Assembly: GCA_964059195.1 (NCBI GenBank)
Contig: CAXKWD010000015.1
Location: 2,170,001-2,234,000, forward strand
Direction of reading: 5' to 3'
Length of the DNA: 64,000 nt
Source: Ectobius pallidus
Taxonomy: Eukaryota > Arthropoda > Insecta > Blattodea > Ectobiidae
The notes beneath the pieces are model-generated. The model did no database searches. It was not told the origin of the DNA and saw nothing but the letters and a program-made list of their open reading frames with translations. Below, one piece after another: positions 35,932 through 49,456 of the stretch. Position numbers and translations under genes: made by a program. Within the stretch, counting starts at the first letter, position 1; the number at the start of each line of letters is the position of its first letter.

Positions 35932-38900
35932 ATGACATTGCTAGGCAACTGTTTCGTATTTGGAGATGGCATTGCTAAGCTACAGTTTCTTGTTCAAGAT
36001 GTCAATGCTAAGCAACAGTCAAAAACTTCATTGCTAAGCAACAGTTTCCGGTTTAGACTGGCCTCGCTAGGCAACACTTTTGTGATAGAAAAATCTAATT
36101 GTTAGGCAGCCAAATTGTCTTTAAAAGTTACATTGCTAGGAAAAGTTACGACTTTGAAAAATGCATTGAATGGTAAAGGTTTTTTGTCCGAAATTGACAT
36201 TGCTACGCAACAGTATCTTTTTTTAAAAGCTTTTAATAGGTAGCAATATTATGTTTAAGAATGACATTGCTAAGCAACAGATCTTTTTGATGACTTTGCT
36301 AGGCAACAGTTTCCGGTTTAGACTGGCATGGCTAGGCAAAACTTTCGTGATAGAAAAATTACATTGTTGGGCAGCCAAATTGTATTTAAAAATTACATTG
36401 CTAGGAAAAAGTTCCACTTTGAAAAATGCATTGAAATGTAAAAGTTTTGTGTCTGAAATTGACATTGCTACGCAACAGTATATTTTTTTAAAAGTTTATA
36501 ATATGTAGCAATATTGTGTTTAAAAATGACATTGCTAAGCAACAGTTCTTTTTGACGACATTGCTAGGCAACAGTTCCCGGTTTAAAATGGCATTGCTAG
36601 GCAACACTTTCGTGTTTTAAAACTCATTGCTAGGCAACAGTATTCTTTCTATTCAAGCAAAATTTACAACCCATGTTTTGCCATTAGCATTTCACCGATA
36701 TTTTCATTGTATGTATTGATCATTGAGGGATTAAAAACTATTCCTTATAGATGACATTGCTAGGCAACAGTTTCGTATTTGGAGATGGCATTGCTAAGCT
36801 ACAGTTTCTTGTTCAAGATGTCAATGCTAAGCAACAGTCAGGTGTTTTAAAAACTTCATTGCTAAGCAACAGTTTCCGGTTTAGACTGGCATCGCTAGGC
36901 AACACTTTTGTGATAGAAAAATCTAATTGTTAGGCAGCCAAATTGTCTTTAAAAGTTACATTGCTAGGAAAAGTTACGACTTTGAAAAATGCATTGAAAG
37001 GTAAAGGTTTTGTGTCAGAAATTGACATTGCTCCGCAACAGTATCTTTTTTAAAAGCTTTTAATAGGTAGCAATATTATGTTTAAAAATTACATTGCTAA
37101 GAAACAGATCTTTTGAAGACATTGCTAGGCAACAGTTTCTGGTTTAGACTGGCATGGCTAGGCAAAACTTTCGTGATAGAAAAATTACATTGTTAGGCAG
37201 CCAAATTGTATTTAAAAATTACATTGCTAGGAAAAAGTTTCACTTTGAAAAATGCATTGAAATGTAAAAGTTTTGTGTCTGAAATTGACATTGCTACGCA
37301 ACAGTATATTTTTTTTGAACTTTATAATATGTAGCAATATTGTGTTTAAAAATGACATTGCTAAGCAACAGTTCTTTTTGACGACATTGCTAGGCAACAG
37401 TTCCCGGTTTAAAATGGCATTGCTAGGCAACACTTTCGTGTTTTAAAACTCATTGCTAGGCAACAGTATTCTTTCTATTCATGCAAAATTTACAACCCAT
37501 GTTTTGCCATTAGCATTTCACCGATATTTTCATTGTATGTATTGATCATTGAGGGATTAAAAACTATTCCTTATAGATGACATTGCTAGGCAACAGTTTC
37601 GTATTTGGAGATGGCATTGCTAAGCTACAGTTTCTTGTTCAAAATGTCAATGCTAAGCAACAGTCAGGTGTTTTAAAAACTTCATTGCTAAGCAACAGTT
37701 TCCGGTTTAGACTGGCATCGCTAGGCAACACTTTTGTGATAGAAAAATTTAATTGTTAGGCAGCCAAATTGTCTTTAAAAGTTACATTGCTAGGAAAAGT
37801 TACGACTTTGAAAAATTGAAAGGTAAAGATTTTTTGTCCGAAATTGACATTGCTACGCAACAGTATCTTTTTTTAAAAGCTTTTAATAGGTAGCAATATT
37901 ATGTTTAAGAATGACATTGCTAAGCAACAGATCTTTTTGATGACTTTGCTAGGCAACAGTTTCCGGTTTAGACTGGCATGGCTAGGCAAAACTTTCGTGA
38001 TAGAAAAATTACATTGTTAGGCAGCCAAATTGTATTTAAAAATTACATTGCTAGGTAAAAGTTTCACTTTGAAAAATGCATTGAAATGTAAAAGTTTTGT
38101 GTCTGAAATTGACATTGCTACGCAACAGTATATTTTTTTAAAAGTTTATAATAGGTAGCAATATTGTGTTTAAAAATGACATTGCTAAGCAACAGTCCTT
38201 TTGACGACATTGCTAGGCAACAGTTCCCGGTTTAAAATGGCATTGCTAGGCAACACTTTCGTGTTTTAAAAGTCATTGCTAGGCAACAGTATTCTTTCTA
38301 TTCAAGCAAAATTTACAACCCATGTTTTGCCATTTGCATTTCACCGATATTTTCATTGTATGTATTGATCATTGAGGGATTAAAAACTATTCCTTATAGA
38401 TGACATTGCTAGGCAACAGTTTCGTATTTGGAGATGGCATTGCTAAGCAACAGTTTCTTGTTCAAAATGTCAATGCTAAGCATCAGTCAAGTGTTTTAAA
38501 AACTTCATTGCTAAGCAACAGTTTCCGGTTTAGACTGGCAATGCTAGGCAACACTTTTGTGATAGAAGAATCTAATTGTTAGGCAGCCAAATTGTCTTTA
38601 AAAGTTACATTGCTAGGAAAAGTTACGACTTTGAAAAATGCATTGAAAGGTAAAGGATTTTTGGCAGAAATTGACATTGCTACGCAACAGTATCTTTTTT
38701 TAAAAGCTTTTAATAGGTAGCAATATTATGTTTAAAAATGACATTGCTAAGCAACAGATCTTTTTGATGACATTGCTAGGCAACAGTTTCCGGTTTAGAC
38801 TGGCATGGCTAGGCAAAACTTTCGTGATAGAAAAATTACATTGTTAGGCAGCCAAATTGTATTTAAAAATTACATTGCTAGGAAAAAGTTTCACTTTGAA

Positions 38901-40881
38901 AAATGCATTGAAATGTAAAAGTTTTGTGTCTGAAATTGACATTGCTACGCAACAGTATATTTTTTTAATAGTTTATAATAGGTAGCAATATTGTGTTTAA
39001 AAATGACATTGCTAAGCAACAGTTCTTTTTGACGACATTGCTAGGCAACAGTTCCCGGTTTAAAATGGCATTGCTAGGCAACACTTTCGTGTTTTAAAAC
39101 TCATTGCTAGGCAACAGTATTCTTTCTATTCAAGCAAAATTTACAACCCATGTTTTGCCATTAGCATTTCACCGATATTTTCATTGTATGTATTGATCAT
39201 TGAGGGATTAAAAACTATTCCTTATAGATGACATAGCTAGGCAACAGTTTCGCATTTGGAGATGGCATTGCTAAGCTACAGTTTCTTGTTCAAGATGTCA
39301 ATGCTAAGCAACAGTCAGGTGTTTTAAAAACTTCATTGCTAAGCAACAGTTTCCGGTTTAGACTGGCATCGCTAGGCAACACTTTTGTGATAGAAAAATC
39401 TAATTATTAGGCAGCCAAATTGTCTTTAAAAGTTACATTGCTAGGAAAAGTTACGACTTTGAAAAATGCATTGAAAGGTAAAGGTTTTGTGTCAGAAATT
39501 GACATTGCTCCGCAACAGTATCTTTTTTTAAAAGCTTTTAATAGGTAGCAATATTATGTTTAAAAATTACATTGCTAAGAAACAGATCTTTTGAAGACAT
39601 TGCTAGGCAACAGTTTCTGGTTTAGACTGGCATGGCTAGGCAAAACTTTCGTGATAGAAAAATTACATTGTTAGGCAGCCAAATTGTATTTAAAAATTAC
39701 ATTGCTAGGAAAAAGTTTCACTTTGAAAAATGCATTGAAATGTAAAAGTTTTGTGTCTGAAATTGACATTGCTACGCAACAGTATATTTTTTTAGAACTT
39801 TATAATATGTAGCAATATTGTGTTTAAAAATGACATTGCTAAGCAACAGTTCTTTTTGACGACATTGCTAGGCAACAGTTCCCGGTTTAAAATGGCATTG
39901 CTAGGCAACACTTTCGTGTTTTAAAACTCATTGCTAGGCAACAGTATTCTTTCTATTCATGCAAAATTTACAACCCATGTTTTGCCATTAGCATTTCACC
40001 GATATTTTCATTGTATGTATTGATCATTGAGGGATTAAAAACTATTCCTTATAGATGACATTGCTAGGCAACAGTTTCGTATTTGGAGATGGCATTGCTA
40101 AGCTACAGTTTCTTGTTCAAAATGTCAATGCTAAGCAACAGTCAGGTGTTTTAAAAACTTCATTGCTAAGCAACAGTTTCCGGTTTAGACTGGCATCGCT
40201 AGGCAACACTTTTGTGATAGAAAAATTTAATTGTTAGGCAGCCAAATTGTCTTTAAAAGTTACATTGCTAGGAAAAGTTACGACTTTGAAAAATGCATTG
40301 AAAGAAAAAGGTTTTTTGTCCGAAATTGACATTGCTACGCAACAGTATCTTTTTTTAAAAGCTTTTAATAGGTAGCAATATTATGTTTAAGAATGACATT
40401 GCTAAGCAACAGATCTTTTTGATGACTTTGCTAGGCAACAGTTTCCGGTTTAGACTGGCATGGCTAGGCAAAACTTTCGTGATAGAAAAATTACATTGTT
40501 AGGCAGCCAAATTGTATTTAAAAATTACATTGCTAGGAAAAAGTTTCACTTTGAAAAATGCATTGAAATGTAAAAGTTTTGTGTCTGAAATTGACATTGC
40601 TACGCAACAGTATATTTTTTTAAAAGTTTATAATAGGTAGCAATATTGTGTTTAAAAATGACATTGCTAAGCAACAGTCCTTTTGACGACATTGCTAGGC
40701 AACAGTTCCCGGTTTAAAATGGCATTGCTAGGCAACACTTTCGTGTTTTAAAAGTCATTGCTAGGCAACAGTATTCTTTCTATTCAAGCAAAATTTACAA
40801 CCCATGTTTTGCCATTTGCATTTCACCGATATTTTCATTGTATGTATTGATCATTGAGGGATTAAAAACTATTCCTTATAG
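35932..40881 (+). repeat. Seven-monomer higher-order repeat, copy 4, first six units
   Basis: Units start at 35932 (Q), 36751 (D), 37577 (N), 38400 (H), 39228 (S) and 40055 (N). All lie 23,383 bp after the units of copy 2 and have the same spacings. The gtttaaaacggc mark in front of Q and cattgaaagaaaaagg in the second N are shared with copy 2, so copy 4 is a duplicate of copy 2 rather than of copies 1 or 3. Confidence 0.87.
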
Positions 40882-42134
40882 ATGACATTGCTAGGCAACA
40901 GTTTCGTATTTGGAGATGGCATTGCTAAGCAACAGTTTCTTGTTCAAAATGTCAATGCTAAGCATCAGTCAAGTGTTTTAAAAACTTCATTGCTAAGCAA
41001 CAGTTTCCGGTTTAGACTGGCATCGCTAGGCAACACTTTTGTGATAGAAAAATCTAATTATTAGGCAGCCAAATTGTCTTTAAAAGTTACATTGCTAGGA
41101 AAAGTTACGACTTTGAAAAATGCATTGAAAGGTAAAGGTTTTGTGTCAGAAATTGACATTGCTCCGCAACAGTATCTTTTTTTAAAAGCTTTTAATAGGT
41201 AGCAATATTATGTTTAAAAATTACATTGCTAAGAAACAGATCTTTTGAAGACATTGCTAGGCAACAGTTTCTGGTTTAGACTGGCATGGCTAGGCAAAAC
41301 TTTCGTGATAGAAAAATTACATTGTTAGGCAGCCAAATTGTATTAAAAAATTACATTGCTAGGAAAAAGTTTCACTTTGAAAAATGCATTGAAATGTAAA
41401 AGTTTTGTGTCTGAAATTGACATTGCTACGCAACAGTATATTTTTCTAAAAGTTTATAATAGGTAGCAATATTGTGTTTAAAAATGACATTGCTAAGCAA
41501 CAGTCCTTTTGACGACATTGCTAGGCAACAGTTCCCGGTTTAAAATGGCATTGCTAGGCAACACTTTCGTGTTTTAAAAGTCATTGCTACGCAACAGTAT
41601 CTTTTTTTAAAAGCTTTTAATAGGTAGCAATATTATGTTTAAAAATGACATTGCTAAGCAACAGATCTTTTTGATGACTTTGCTAGGCAACAGTTTCCGG
41701 TTTAGACTGGCATGGCTAGGCAAAACTTTCGTGATAGAAAAATTACATTGTTAGGCAGCCAAATTGTATTTAAAAATTACATTGCTAGGAAAAAGTTTCA
41801 CTTTGAAAAATGCATTGAAATGTAAAAGTTTTGTGTCTGAAATTGACATTGCTACGCAACAGTATATTTTTTTAAAAGTTTATAATAGGTAGCAATATTG
41901 TGTTTAAAAATGACATTGCTAAGCAACAGTTCTTTTTGACGACATTGCTAGGCAACAGTTCCCGGTTTAAAATGGCATTGCTAGGCAACACTTTCGTGTT
42001 TTAAAACTCATTGCTAGGCAACAGTATTCTTTCTATTCAAGCAAAATTTACAACCCATGTTTTGCCATTAGCATTTCACCGATATTTTCATTGTATGTAT
42101 TGATCATTGAGGGATTAAAAACTATTCCTTATAG
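40882..42134 (+). repeat. Enlarged H unit (1,253 bp) with one extra 426-bp segment
   Basis: The head matches the rearranged H unit at 23269 (catcgctagg and aattattagg), but half alpha is retained here, with ttgctccgcaac and ttgctaagaaacag. One spacer-less joint, gtcattgctacgcaacag, occurs at about 41581, followed by an extra segment of 426 bp: 827 plus 426 gives 1,253. The mark atatttttct before the joint is the same as at 23561 and 23987. This simpler form may represent the ancestor of the 1,415-bp unit. A private change, gtattaaaaaattac, lies at about 41340. Confidence 0.84.
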
Positions 42135-43779
42135 ATGACATTGCTAGGCAACAGTTTCGCATTTGGAGATGGCATTGCTAAGCTACAGTTTCTTGTTCAA
42201 GATGTCAATGCTAAGCAACAGTCAGGTGTTTTAAAAACTTCATTGCTAAGCAACAGTTTCTGGTTTAGACTGGCATCGCTAGGCAACACTTTTGTCATAG
42301 AAAAATCTAATTGTTAGGCAGCCAAATTGTCTTTAAAAGTTACATTGCTAGGAAAAGTTACGACTTTGAAAAATGCATTGAAAGGTAAAGGTTTTTTGTC
42401 CGAAATTGACATTGCTACGCAACAGTATCTTTTTTAAAAGCTTTTAATAGATAGCAATATTATGTTTAAGAATGACATTGCTAAGCAACAGATCTTTTTG
42501 ATGACTTTGCTAGGCAACAGTTTCCGGTTTAGACTGGCATGGCTAGGCAAAACTTTCGTGATAGAAAAATTACATTGTTAGGCAGCCAAATTGTATTTAA
42601 AAATTACATTGCTAGGAAAAAGTTTCACTTTGAAAAATGCATTGAAATGTAAAAGTTTTGTGTCTGAAATTGACATTGCTACGCAACAGTATATTTTTTT
42701 AAAAGTTTATAATATGTAGCAATATTGTGTTTAAAAATGACATTGCTAAGCAACAGTTCTTTTTGACGACATTGCTAGGCAACAGTTCCCGGTTTAAAAT
42801 GGCATTGCTAGGCAACACTTTCGTGTTTTAAAACTCATTGCTAGGCAACAGTATTCTTTCTATTCAAGCAAAATTTACAACCCATGTTTTGCCATTAGCA
42901 TTTCACCGATATTTTCATTGTATGTATTGATCATTGAGGGATTAAAAACTATTCCTTATAGATGACATTGCTAGGCAACAGTTTCGTATTTGGAGATGGC
43001 ATTGCTAAGCTACAGTTCCTTGTTCAAAATGTCAATGCTAAGCAACAGTCAGGTGTTTTAAAAACTTCATTGCTAAGCAACAGTTTCCGGTTTAGACTGG
43101 CATCGCTAGGCAACACTTTTGTGATAGAAAAATCTAATTGTTAGGCAGCCAAATTGTCTTTAAAAGTTACATTGCTAGGAAAAGTTACGACTTTGAAAAA
43201 TGCATTGAAAGGTAAAGGATTTTTGGCAGAAATTGACATTGCTACGCAACAGTATCTTTTTTTAAAAGCTTTTAATAGGTAGCAATATTATGTTTAAAAA
43301 TGACATTGCTAAGGAACAGATCTTTTTGATGACTTTGCTAGGCAACAGTTTCCGGTTTAGACTGGCATGGCTAGGCAAAACTTACGTGATAGAAAAATTA
43401 CATTGTTAGGCAGCCAAATTGTATTTAAAAATTACATTGCTAGGGAAAAGTTTCACTTTGAAAAATGCATTGAAATGTAAAAGTTTTGTGTCTGAAATTG
43501 ACATTGCTACGCAACAGTATATTTTTTTAAAAGTTTATAATAGGTAGCAATATTGTGTTTAAAAATGACATTGCTAAGCAACAGTTCTTTTTGACGACAT
43601 TGCTAGGCAACAGTTCCCGGTTTAAAATGGCATTGCTAGGCAACACTTTCGTGTTTTAAAACTCATTGCTAGGCAACAGTATTCTTTCTATTCAAGCAAA
43701 ATTTACAACCCATGTTTTGCCATTAGCATTTCACCGATATTTTCATTGTACGTATTTATCATTGTACTATTCCTTATAG
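42135..43779 (+). repeat. Two monomers at the switch to a second repeat organisation (S' and N-like)
   Basis: The unit at 42135 has tttcgcatttgg, ttctggtttagactgg at the head and tttgtcatag, a combination not seen elsewhere in the window. The unit at 42962 (818 bp) has acagttccttgttc, the mark that characterises many units from here onward. Upstream of this point the seven-unit and four-unit Q-led orders dominate. Downstream, Q units become rare (51432 and 63555 only). Confidence 0.75.
43741..43779 (+). repeat. Shortened spacer variant (tgtacgtatttatcattg)
   Basis: Here the spacer reads tgtacgtatttatcattg and then goes straight to tactattcc. It has lost the gagggattaaaaac stretch and the TGATCA palindrome. 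The same variant stands before the units at 46718, 54720 and 58015. It shortens those units to 818 bp and marks the second repeat family, being absent upstream of 42 kb. Confidence 0.85.
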
Positions 43780-45073
43780 ATGACATTGCTAGGCAACAGT
43801 TTCGTATTTGGAGATGGCATTGCTAAGCTACAGTTTCTTGTTCAAGATGTCAATGCTAAGCAACAGTCAGGTGTTTTAAAAACTTCATTGCTAAGCAACA
43901 GTTTCCGGTTTAGACTGGCATCGCTAGGCAACACTTTTGTGATAGAAAAATCTAATTGTTAGGCAGCCAAATTGTCTTTAAAAGTTACATTGCTAGGAAA
44001 AGTTACGACTTTGAAAAATGCATTGAAAGGTAAAGGTTTTGTGTCAGAAATTGACATTGCTCCGCAACAGTATCTTTTTTTAAAAGCTTTTAATAGGTAG
44101 CAATATTATGTTTAAAAATTACATTGCTAAGAAACAGATCTTTTGAAGACATTGCTAGGCAACAGTTTCTGGTTTAGACTGGCATGGCTAGGCAAAACTT
44201 TCGTGATAGAAAAATTACATTGTTAGGCAGCCAAATAGTATTTAAAAATTACATTGCTAGGAAAAAGTTTCGTTTTTGAAAAATGCATTGAAATGTAAAA
44301 GTTTTGTGTCTGAAATTGACATTGCTACGCAACAGTATATTTTTTTAGAACTTTATAATATGTAGCAATATTGTGTTTAAAAATGACATTGCTAAGCAAC
44401 AGTTCTTTTTGACGACATTGCTAGGCAACAGTTCCCGGTTTAAAATGGCATTGCTAGGCAACACTTTCGTGTTTTAAAACTCATTGCTAGGCAACAGTAA
44501 AGGTTTTTGTCCGAAATTGACATTGCTACGCAACAGTATCTTTTTTTAAAAGCTTTTAATAGGTAGCAATATTATGTTTAAGAATGACATTGCTAAGCAA
44601 CAGATCTTTTTGATGACTTTGCTAGGCAACAGTTTCCGGTTTAGACTGGCATGGCTAGGCAAAACTTTCGTGATAGAAAAATTACATTGTTAGGCAGCCA
44701 AATTGTATTTAAAAATTACATTGCTAGGAAAAAGTTTCACTTTGAAAAATGCATTGAAATGTAAAAGTTTTGTGTCTGAAATTGACATTGCTACGCAACA
44801 GTATATTTTTTTAAAAGTTTATAATATGTAGCAATATTGTGTTTAAAAATTACATTGCTAAGCAACAGTTCTTTTTGACGACATTGCTAGGCAACAGTTC
44901 CCGGTTTAAAATGGCATTGCTAGGCAACACTTTCGTGTTTTAAAACTCATTGCTAGGCAACAGTATTCTTTCTATTCAAGCAAAATTTACAACCCATGTT
45001 TTGCCATTAGCATTTCACCGATATTTTCATTGTATGTATTGATCATTGAGGGATTAAAAACTATTCCTTATAG
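43780..45073 (+). repeat. Fused monomer lacking an internal spacer (1,294 bp)
   Basis: After a complete D-like unit, the last box before the spacer (ggcaacag) is joined to taaaggtttttgtcc from the middle of the next unit's alpha, at 44497-44499. The spacer, the four head boxes and much of alpha of the next unit are missing, a loss of about 360 bp from two units. The parental sequences share only gta at the joint, and the joint is not in register with the boxes. A unique nearby wording, tttcgtttttgaaaaatg, occurs at about 44268. Confidence 0.82.
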
Positions 45074-46717
45074 ATGACATTGCTAGGCAACAGTTTCGTA
45101 TTTGGAGATGGCATTGCTAAGCTACAGTTTCTTGTTCAAAATGTCAATGCTAAGCAACAGTCAGGTGTTTTAAAAACTTCATTGCTAAGCAACAGTTTCC
45201 GGTTTAGACTGGCATCGCTAGGCAACACTTTTGTGATAGAAAAATTTAATTGTTAGGCAGCCAAATTGTCTTTAAAAGTTACATTGCTAGGAAAAGTTAC
45301 GACTTTGAAAAATGCATTGAAAGGTAAAGGTTTTTTGTCCGAAATTGACATTGCTACGCAACAGTATCTTTTTTTAAAAGCTTTTAATAGGTAGCAATAT
45401 TATGTTTAAGAATGACATTGCTAAGCAACAGATCTTTTTGATGACTTTGCTAGGCAACAGTTTCCGGTTTAGACTGGCATGGCTAGGCAAAACTTTCGTG
45501 ATAGAAAATTACATTGTTAGGCAGCCAAATTGTATTTAAAAATTACATTGCTAGGAAAAAGTTTCACTTTGAAAAATGCATTGAAATGTAAAAGTTTTGT
45601 GTCTGAAATTGACATTGCTACGCAACAGTATATTTTTTTAAAAGTTTATAATAGGTAGCAATATTGTGTTTAAAAATGACATTGCTAAGCAACAGTCCTT
45701 TTGACGACATTGCTAGGCAACAGTTCCCGGTTTAAAATGGCATTGCTAGGCAACACTTTCGTGTTTTAAAACTCATTGCTAGGCAACAGTATTCTTTCTA
45801 TTCAAGCAAAATTTACAACCCATGTTTTGCCATTTGCATTTCACCGATATTTTCATTGTATGTATTGATCATTGAGGGATTAAAAACTATTCCTTATAGA
45901 TGACATTGCTAGGCAACAGTTTCGTATTTGGAGATGGCATTGCTAAGCAACAGTTTCTTGTTCAAAATGTCAATGCTAAGCATCAGTCAAGTGTTTTAAA
46001 AACTTCATTGCTAAGCAACAGTTTCCGGTTTAGACTGGCATCGCTAGGCAACACTTTTGTGATAGAAAAATCTAATTGTTAGGCAGCCAAATTGTCTTTA
46101 AAAGTTACATTGCTAGGAAAAGTTACGACTTTGAAAAATGCATTGAAAGGTAAAGGATTTTTGGCAGAAATTGACATTGCTACGCAACAGTATCTTTTTT
46201 TAAAAGCTTTTAATAGGTAGCAATATTATGTTTAAAAATGACATTGCTAAGGAACAGATCTTTTTGATGACTTTGCTAGGCAACAGTTTCCGGTTTAGAC
46301 TGGCATGGCTAGGCAAAACTTACGTGATAGAAAAATTACATTGTTAGGCAGCCAAATTGTATTTAAAAATTACATTGCTAGGAAAAAGTTTCACTTTGAA
46401 AAATGCATTGAAATGTAAAAGTTTTGTGTCTGAAATTGACATTGCTACGCAACAGTATATTTTTTTAAAAGTTTATAATAGGTAGCAATATTGTGTTTAA
46501 AAATGACATTGCTAAGCAACAGTTCTTTTTGACGACATTGCTAGGCAACAGTTCCCGGTTTAAAATGGCATTGCTAGGCAACACTTTCGTGTTTTAAAAC
46601 TCATTGCTAGGCAACAGTATTCTTTCTATTCAAGCAAAATTTACAACCCATGTTTTGCCATTAGCATTTCACCGATATTTTCATTGTACGTATTTATCAT
46701 TGTACTATTCCTTATAG
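45074..46717 (+). repeat. Two monomers N-H' before the 12.1-kb duplicated block
   Basis: Units start at 45074 (826 bp) and 45900 (818 bp). The second has gctaagcatcagtc of H type but then catcgctagg and aaaaatctaattg of D type, so it is a mosaic. Its spacer is the shortened variant tgtacgtatttatcattg, which explains the 818-bp length. A one-base loss in gatagaaaattac is seen at about 45501. Confidence 0.78.
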
Positions 46718-48369
46718 ATGACATTGCTAGGCAACAGTTTCGTATTTGGAGATGGCATTGCTAAGCTACAGTTTCTTGTTCAAGATGTCAATGCTAAGCA
46801 ACAGTCAGGTGTTTTAAAAACTTCATTGCTAAGCAACAGTTTCCGGTTTAGACTGGCATCGCTAGGCAACACTTTTGTGATAGAAAAATCTAATTGTTAG
46901 GCAGCCAAATTGTCTTTAAAAGTTACATTGCTAGGAAAAGTTACGACTTTGAAAAATGCATTGAAAGGTAAAGGTTTTTTGTCCGAAATTGACATTGCTA
47001 CGCAACAGTATCTTTTTTTAAAAGCTTTTAATAGGTAGCAATATTATGATTAAGAATGACATTGCTAAGCAACAGATCTTTTTGATGACTTTGCTAGGCA
47101 ACAGTTTCCGGTTTAGACTGGCATGGCTAGGCAAAACTTTCGTGATAGAAAAATTACATTGTTAGGCAGCCAAAATGTATTTAAAAATTACATTGCTAGG
47201 AAAAAGTTTCACTTTGAAAAATGCATTGAAATGTAAAAGTTTTGTGTCTGAAATTGACATTGCTACGCAACAGTATATTTTTTTAAAAGTTTATAATAGG
47301 TAGCAATATTGTGTTTAAAAATGACATTGCTAAGCAACAGTTCTTTTTGACGACATTGCTAGGCAACAGTTCCCGGTTTAAAATGGCATTGCTAGGCAAC
47401 ACTTTCGTGTTTTAAAACTCATTGCTAGGCAACAGTATTCTTTCTATTCAAGCAAAATTTACAACCCATGTTTTGCCATTAGCATTTCACCGATATTTTC
47501 ATTGTGTGTATTGATCATTGAGGGATTAAAAACTATTCCTTATAGATGACATTGCTAGGCAACAGTTTCGTATTTGGAGATGGCATTGCTAAGCTACAGT
47601 TCCTTGTTCAAAATGTCAAATCTAAGCAACAGTCAGGTGTTTTAAAAACTTCATTGCTAAGCAACAGTTTCCGGTTTAGACTGGCATCGCTAGGCAACAC
47701 TTTTGTGATAGAAAAATCTAATTGTTAGGCAGCCAAATTGTCTTTAAAAGTTACATTGCTAGGAAAAGTTACGACTTTGAAAAATGCATTGAAAGGTAAA
47801 GGATTTTTGGCAGAAATTGACATTGCTACGCAACAGTATCTTTTTTTAAAAGCTTTTAATAGGTAGCAATATTATGTTTAAAAATGACATTGCTAAGCAA
47901 CAGATCTTTTTGATGACATAGGCAACAGTTTCCGGTTTAGACTGGCATGGCTAGGCAAAACTTTCGTGATAGAAAAATTACATTGTTAGGCAGCCAAATT
48001 GTATTTAAAAATTACATTGCTAGGAAAAAGTTTCACTTTGAAAAATGCATTGAAATGTAAAAGTTTTGTGTCTGAAATTGACATTGCTACGCAACAGTAT
48101 ATTTTTTTAAAAGTTTATAATAGGTAGCAATATTGTGTTTAAAAATGACATTGCTAAGCAACAGTTCTTTTTGACGACATTGCTAGGCAACAGTTCCCGG
48201 TTTAAAATGGCATTGCTAGGCAACACTTTTGTGTTTTAAAACTCATTGCTAGGCAACAGTATTCTTTCTATTCAAGCAAAATTTACAACCCATGTTTTGC
48301 CATTAGCATTTCACCGATATTTTCATTGTGTGTATTGATCATTGAGGGATTAAAAACTATTCCTTATAG

Positions 48370-49456
48370 ATGACATTGCTAGGCAACAGTTTCGTATTTG
48401 GAGATGGCATTGCTAAGCTACAGTTCCTTGTTCAAAATGTCAATGCTAAGCAACAGTCAGGTGTTTTAAAAACTTCATTGCTAAGCAACAGTTTCCGGTT
48501 TAGACTGGCATCGCTAGACAACACTTTTGTGATAGAAAAATCTAATTGTTAGGCAGCCAAATTGTCTTTAAAAGTTACATTGCTAGGAAAAGTTACGACT
48601 TTGAAAAATGCATTGAAAGGTAAAGGATTTTTGGCAGAAATTGACATTGCTACGCAACAGTATCTTTTTTTAAAAGCTTTTAACAGGTAGCAATATTATG
48701 TTTAAAAATGACATTGCTAAGCAACAGATCTTTTTGATGACATAGGCAACAGTTTCCGGTTTAGACTGGCATGGCTAGGCAAAACTTTCGTGATAGAAAA
48801 ATTACATTGTTAGGCAGCCAAATTGTATTTAAAAATTACATTGCTAGGAAAAAGTTTCACTTTGAAAAATGCATTGAAAGGTAAAGGTTTTGTGTCAGAA
48901 ATTGACATTGCTCCGCAACAGTATCTTTTTTTAAAAGCTTTTAATAGGTAGCAATATTATGTTTAAAAATTACATTGCTAAGAAACAGATCTTTTGAAGA
49001 CATTGCTAGGCAACAGTTTCTGGTTTAGACTGGCATGGCTAGGCAAAACTTTCGTGATAGAAAAATTACATTGTTAGGCAGCCAAATAGTATTTAAAAAT
49101 TACATTGCTAGGAAAAAGTTTCGTCTTTGAAAAATGCATTGAAATGTAAAAGTTTTGTGTCTGAAATGGACATAGCTACGCAACAGTATATATTTTAAAA
49201 GTTTATAATAGGTAGCAATATTGTGTTTATAAATGACATTGCTAAGAAAAGTTATTTTTTATGACATGGCTAGGCAACAGTTTCCGGTTAAAAATGGCAT
49301 TGCTAGGCAACACTTTCGTGTTTTAAAACTCATTGCTAGGCAACAGTATTCTTTCTATTCAAGCAAAATTTACAACCCATGTTTTGCCATTAGCATTTCA
49401 CCGATATTTTCATTGTATGTATTGATCATTGAGGGATTAAAAACTATTCCTTATAG
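48370..49456 (+). repeat. Monomer with three half-units (1,087 bp)
   Basis: This unit carries alpha, then a beta that turns into alpha wording at aatgcattgaaaggtaaagg (about 48870), then a full beta. It is one half-unit (260 bp) longer than normal. The joint lies in sequence common to alpha and beta, as expected from misaligned exchange between them. It keeps two alpha-type HindIII palindromes. An exact structural counterpart is at 60493-61579. Confidence 0.84.
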
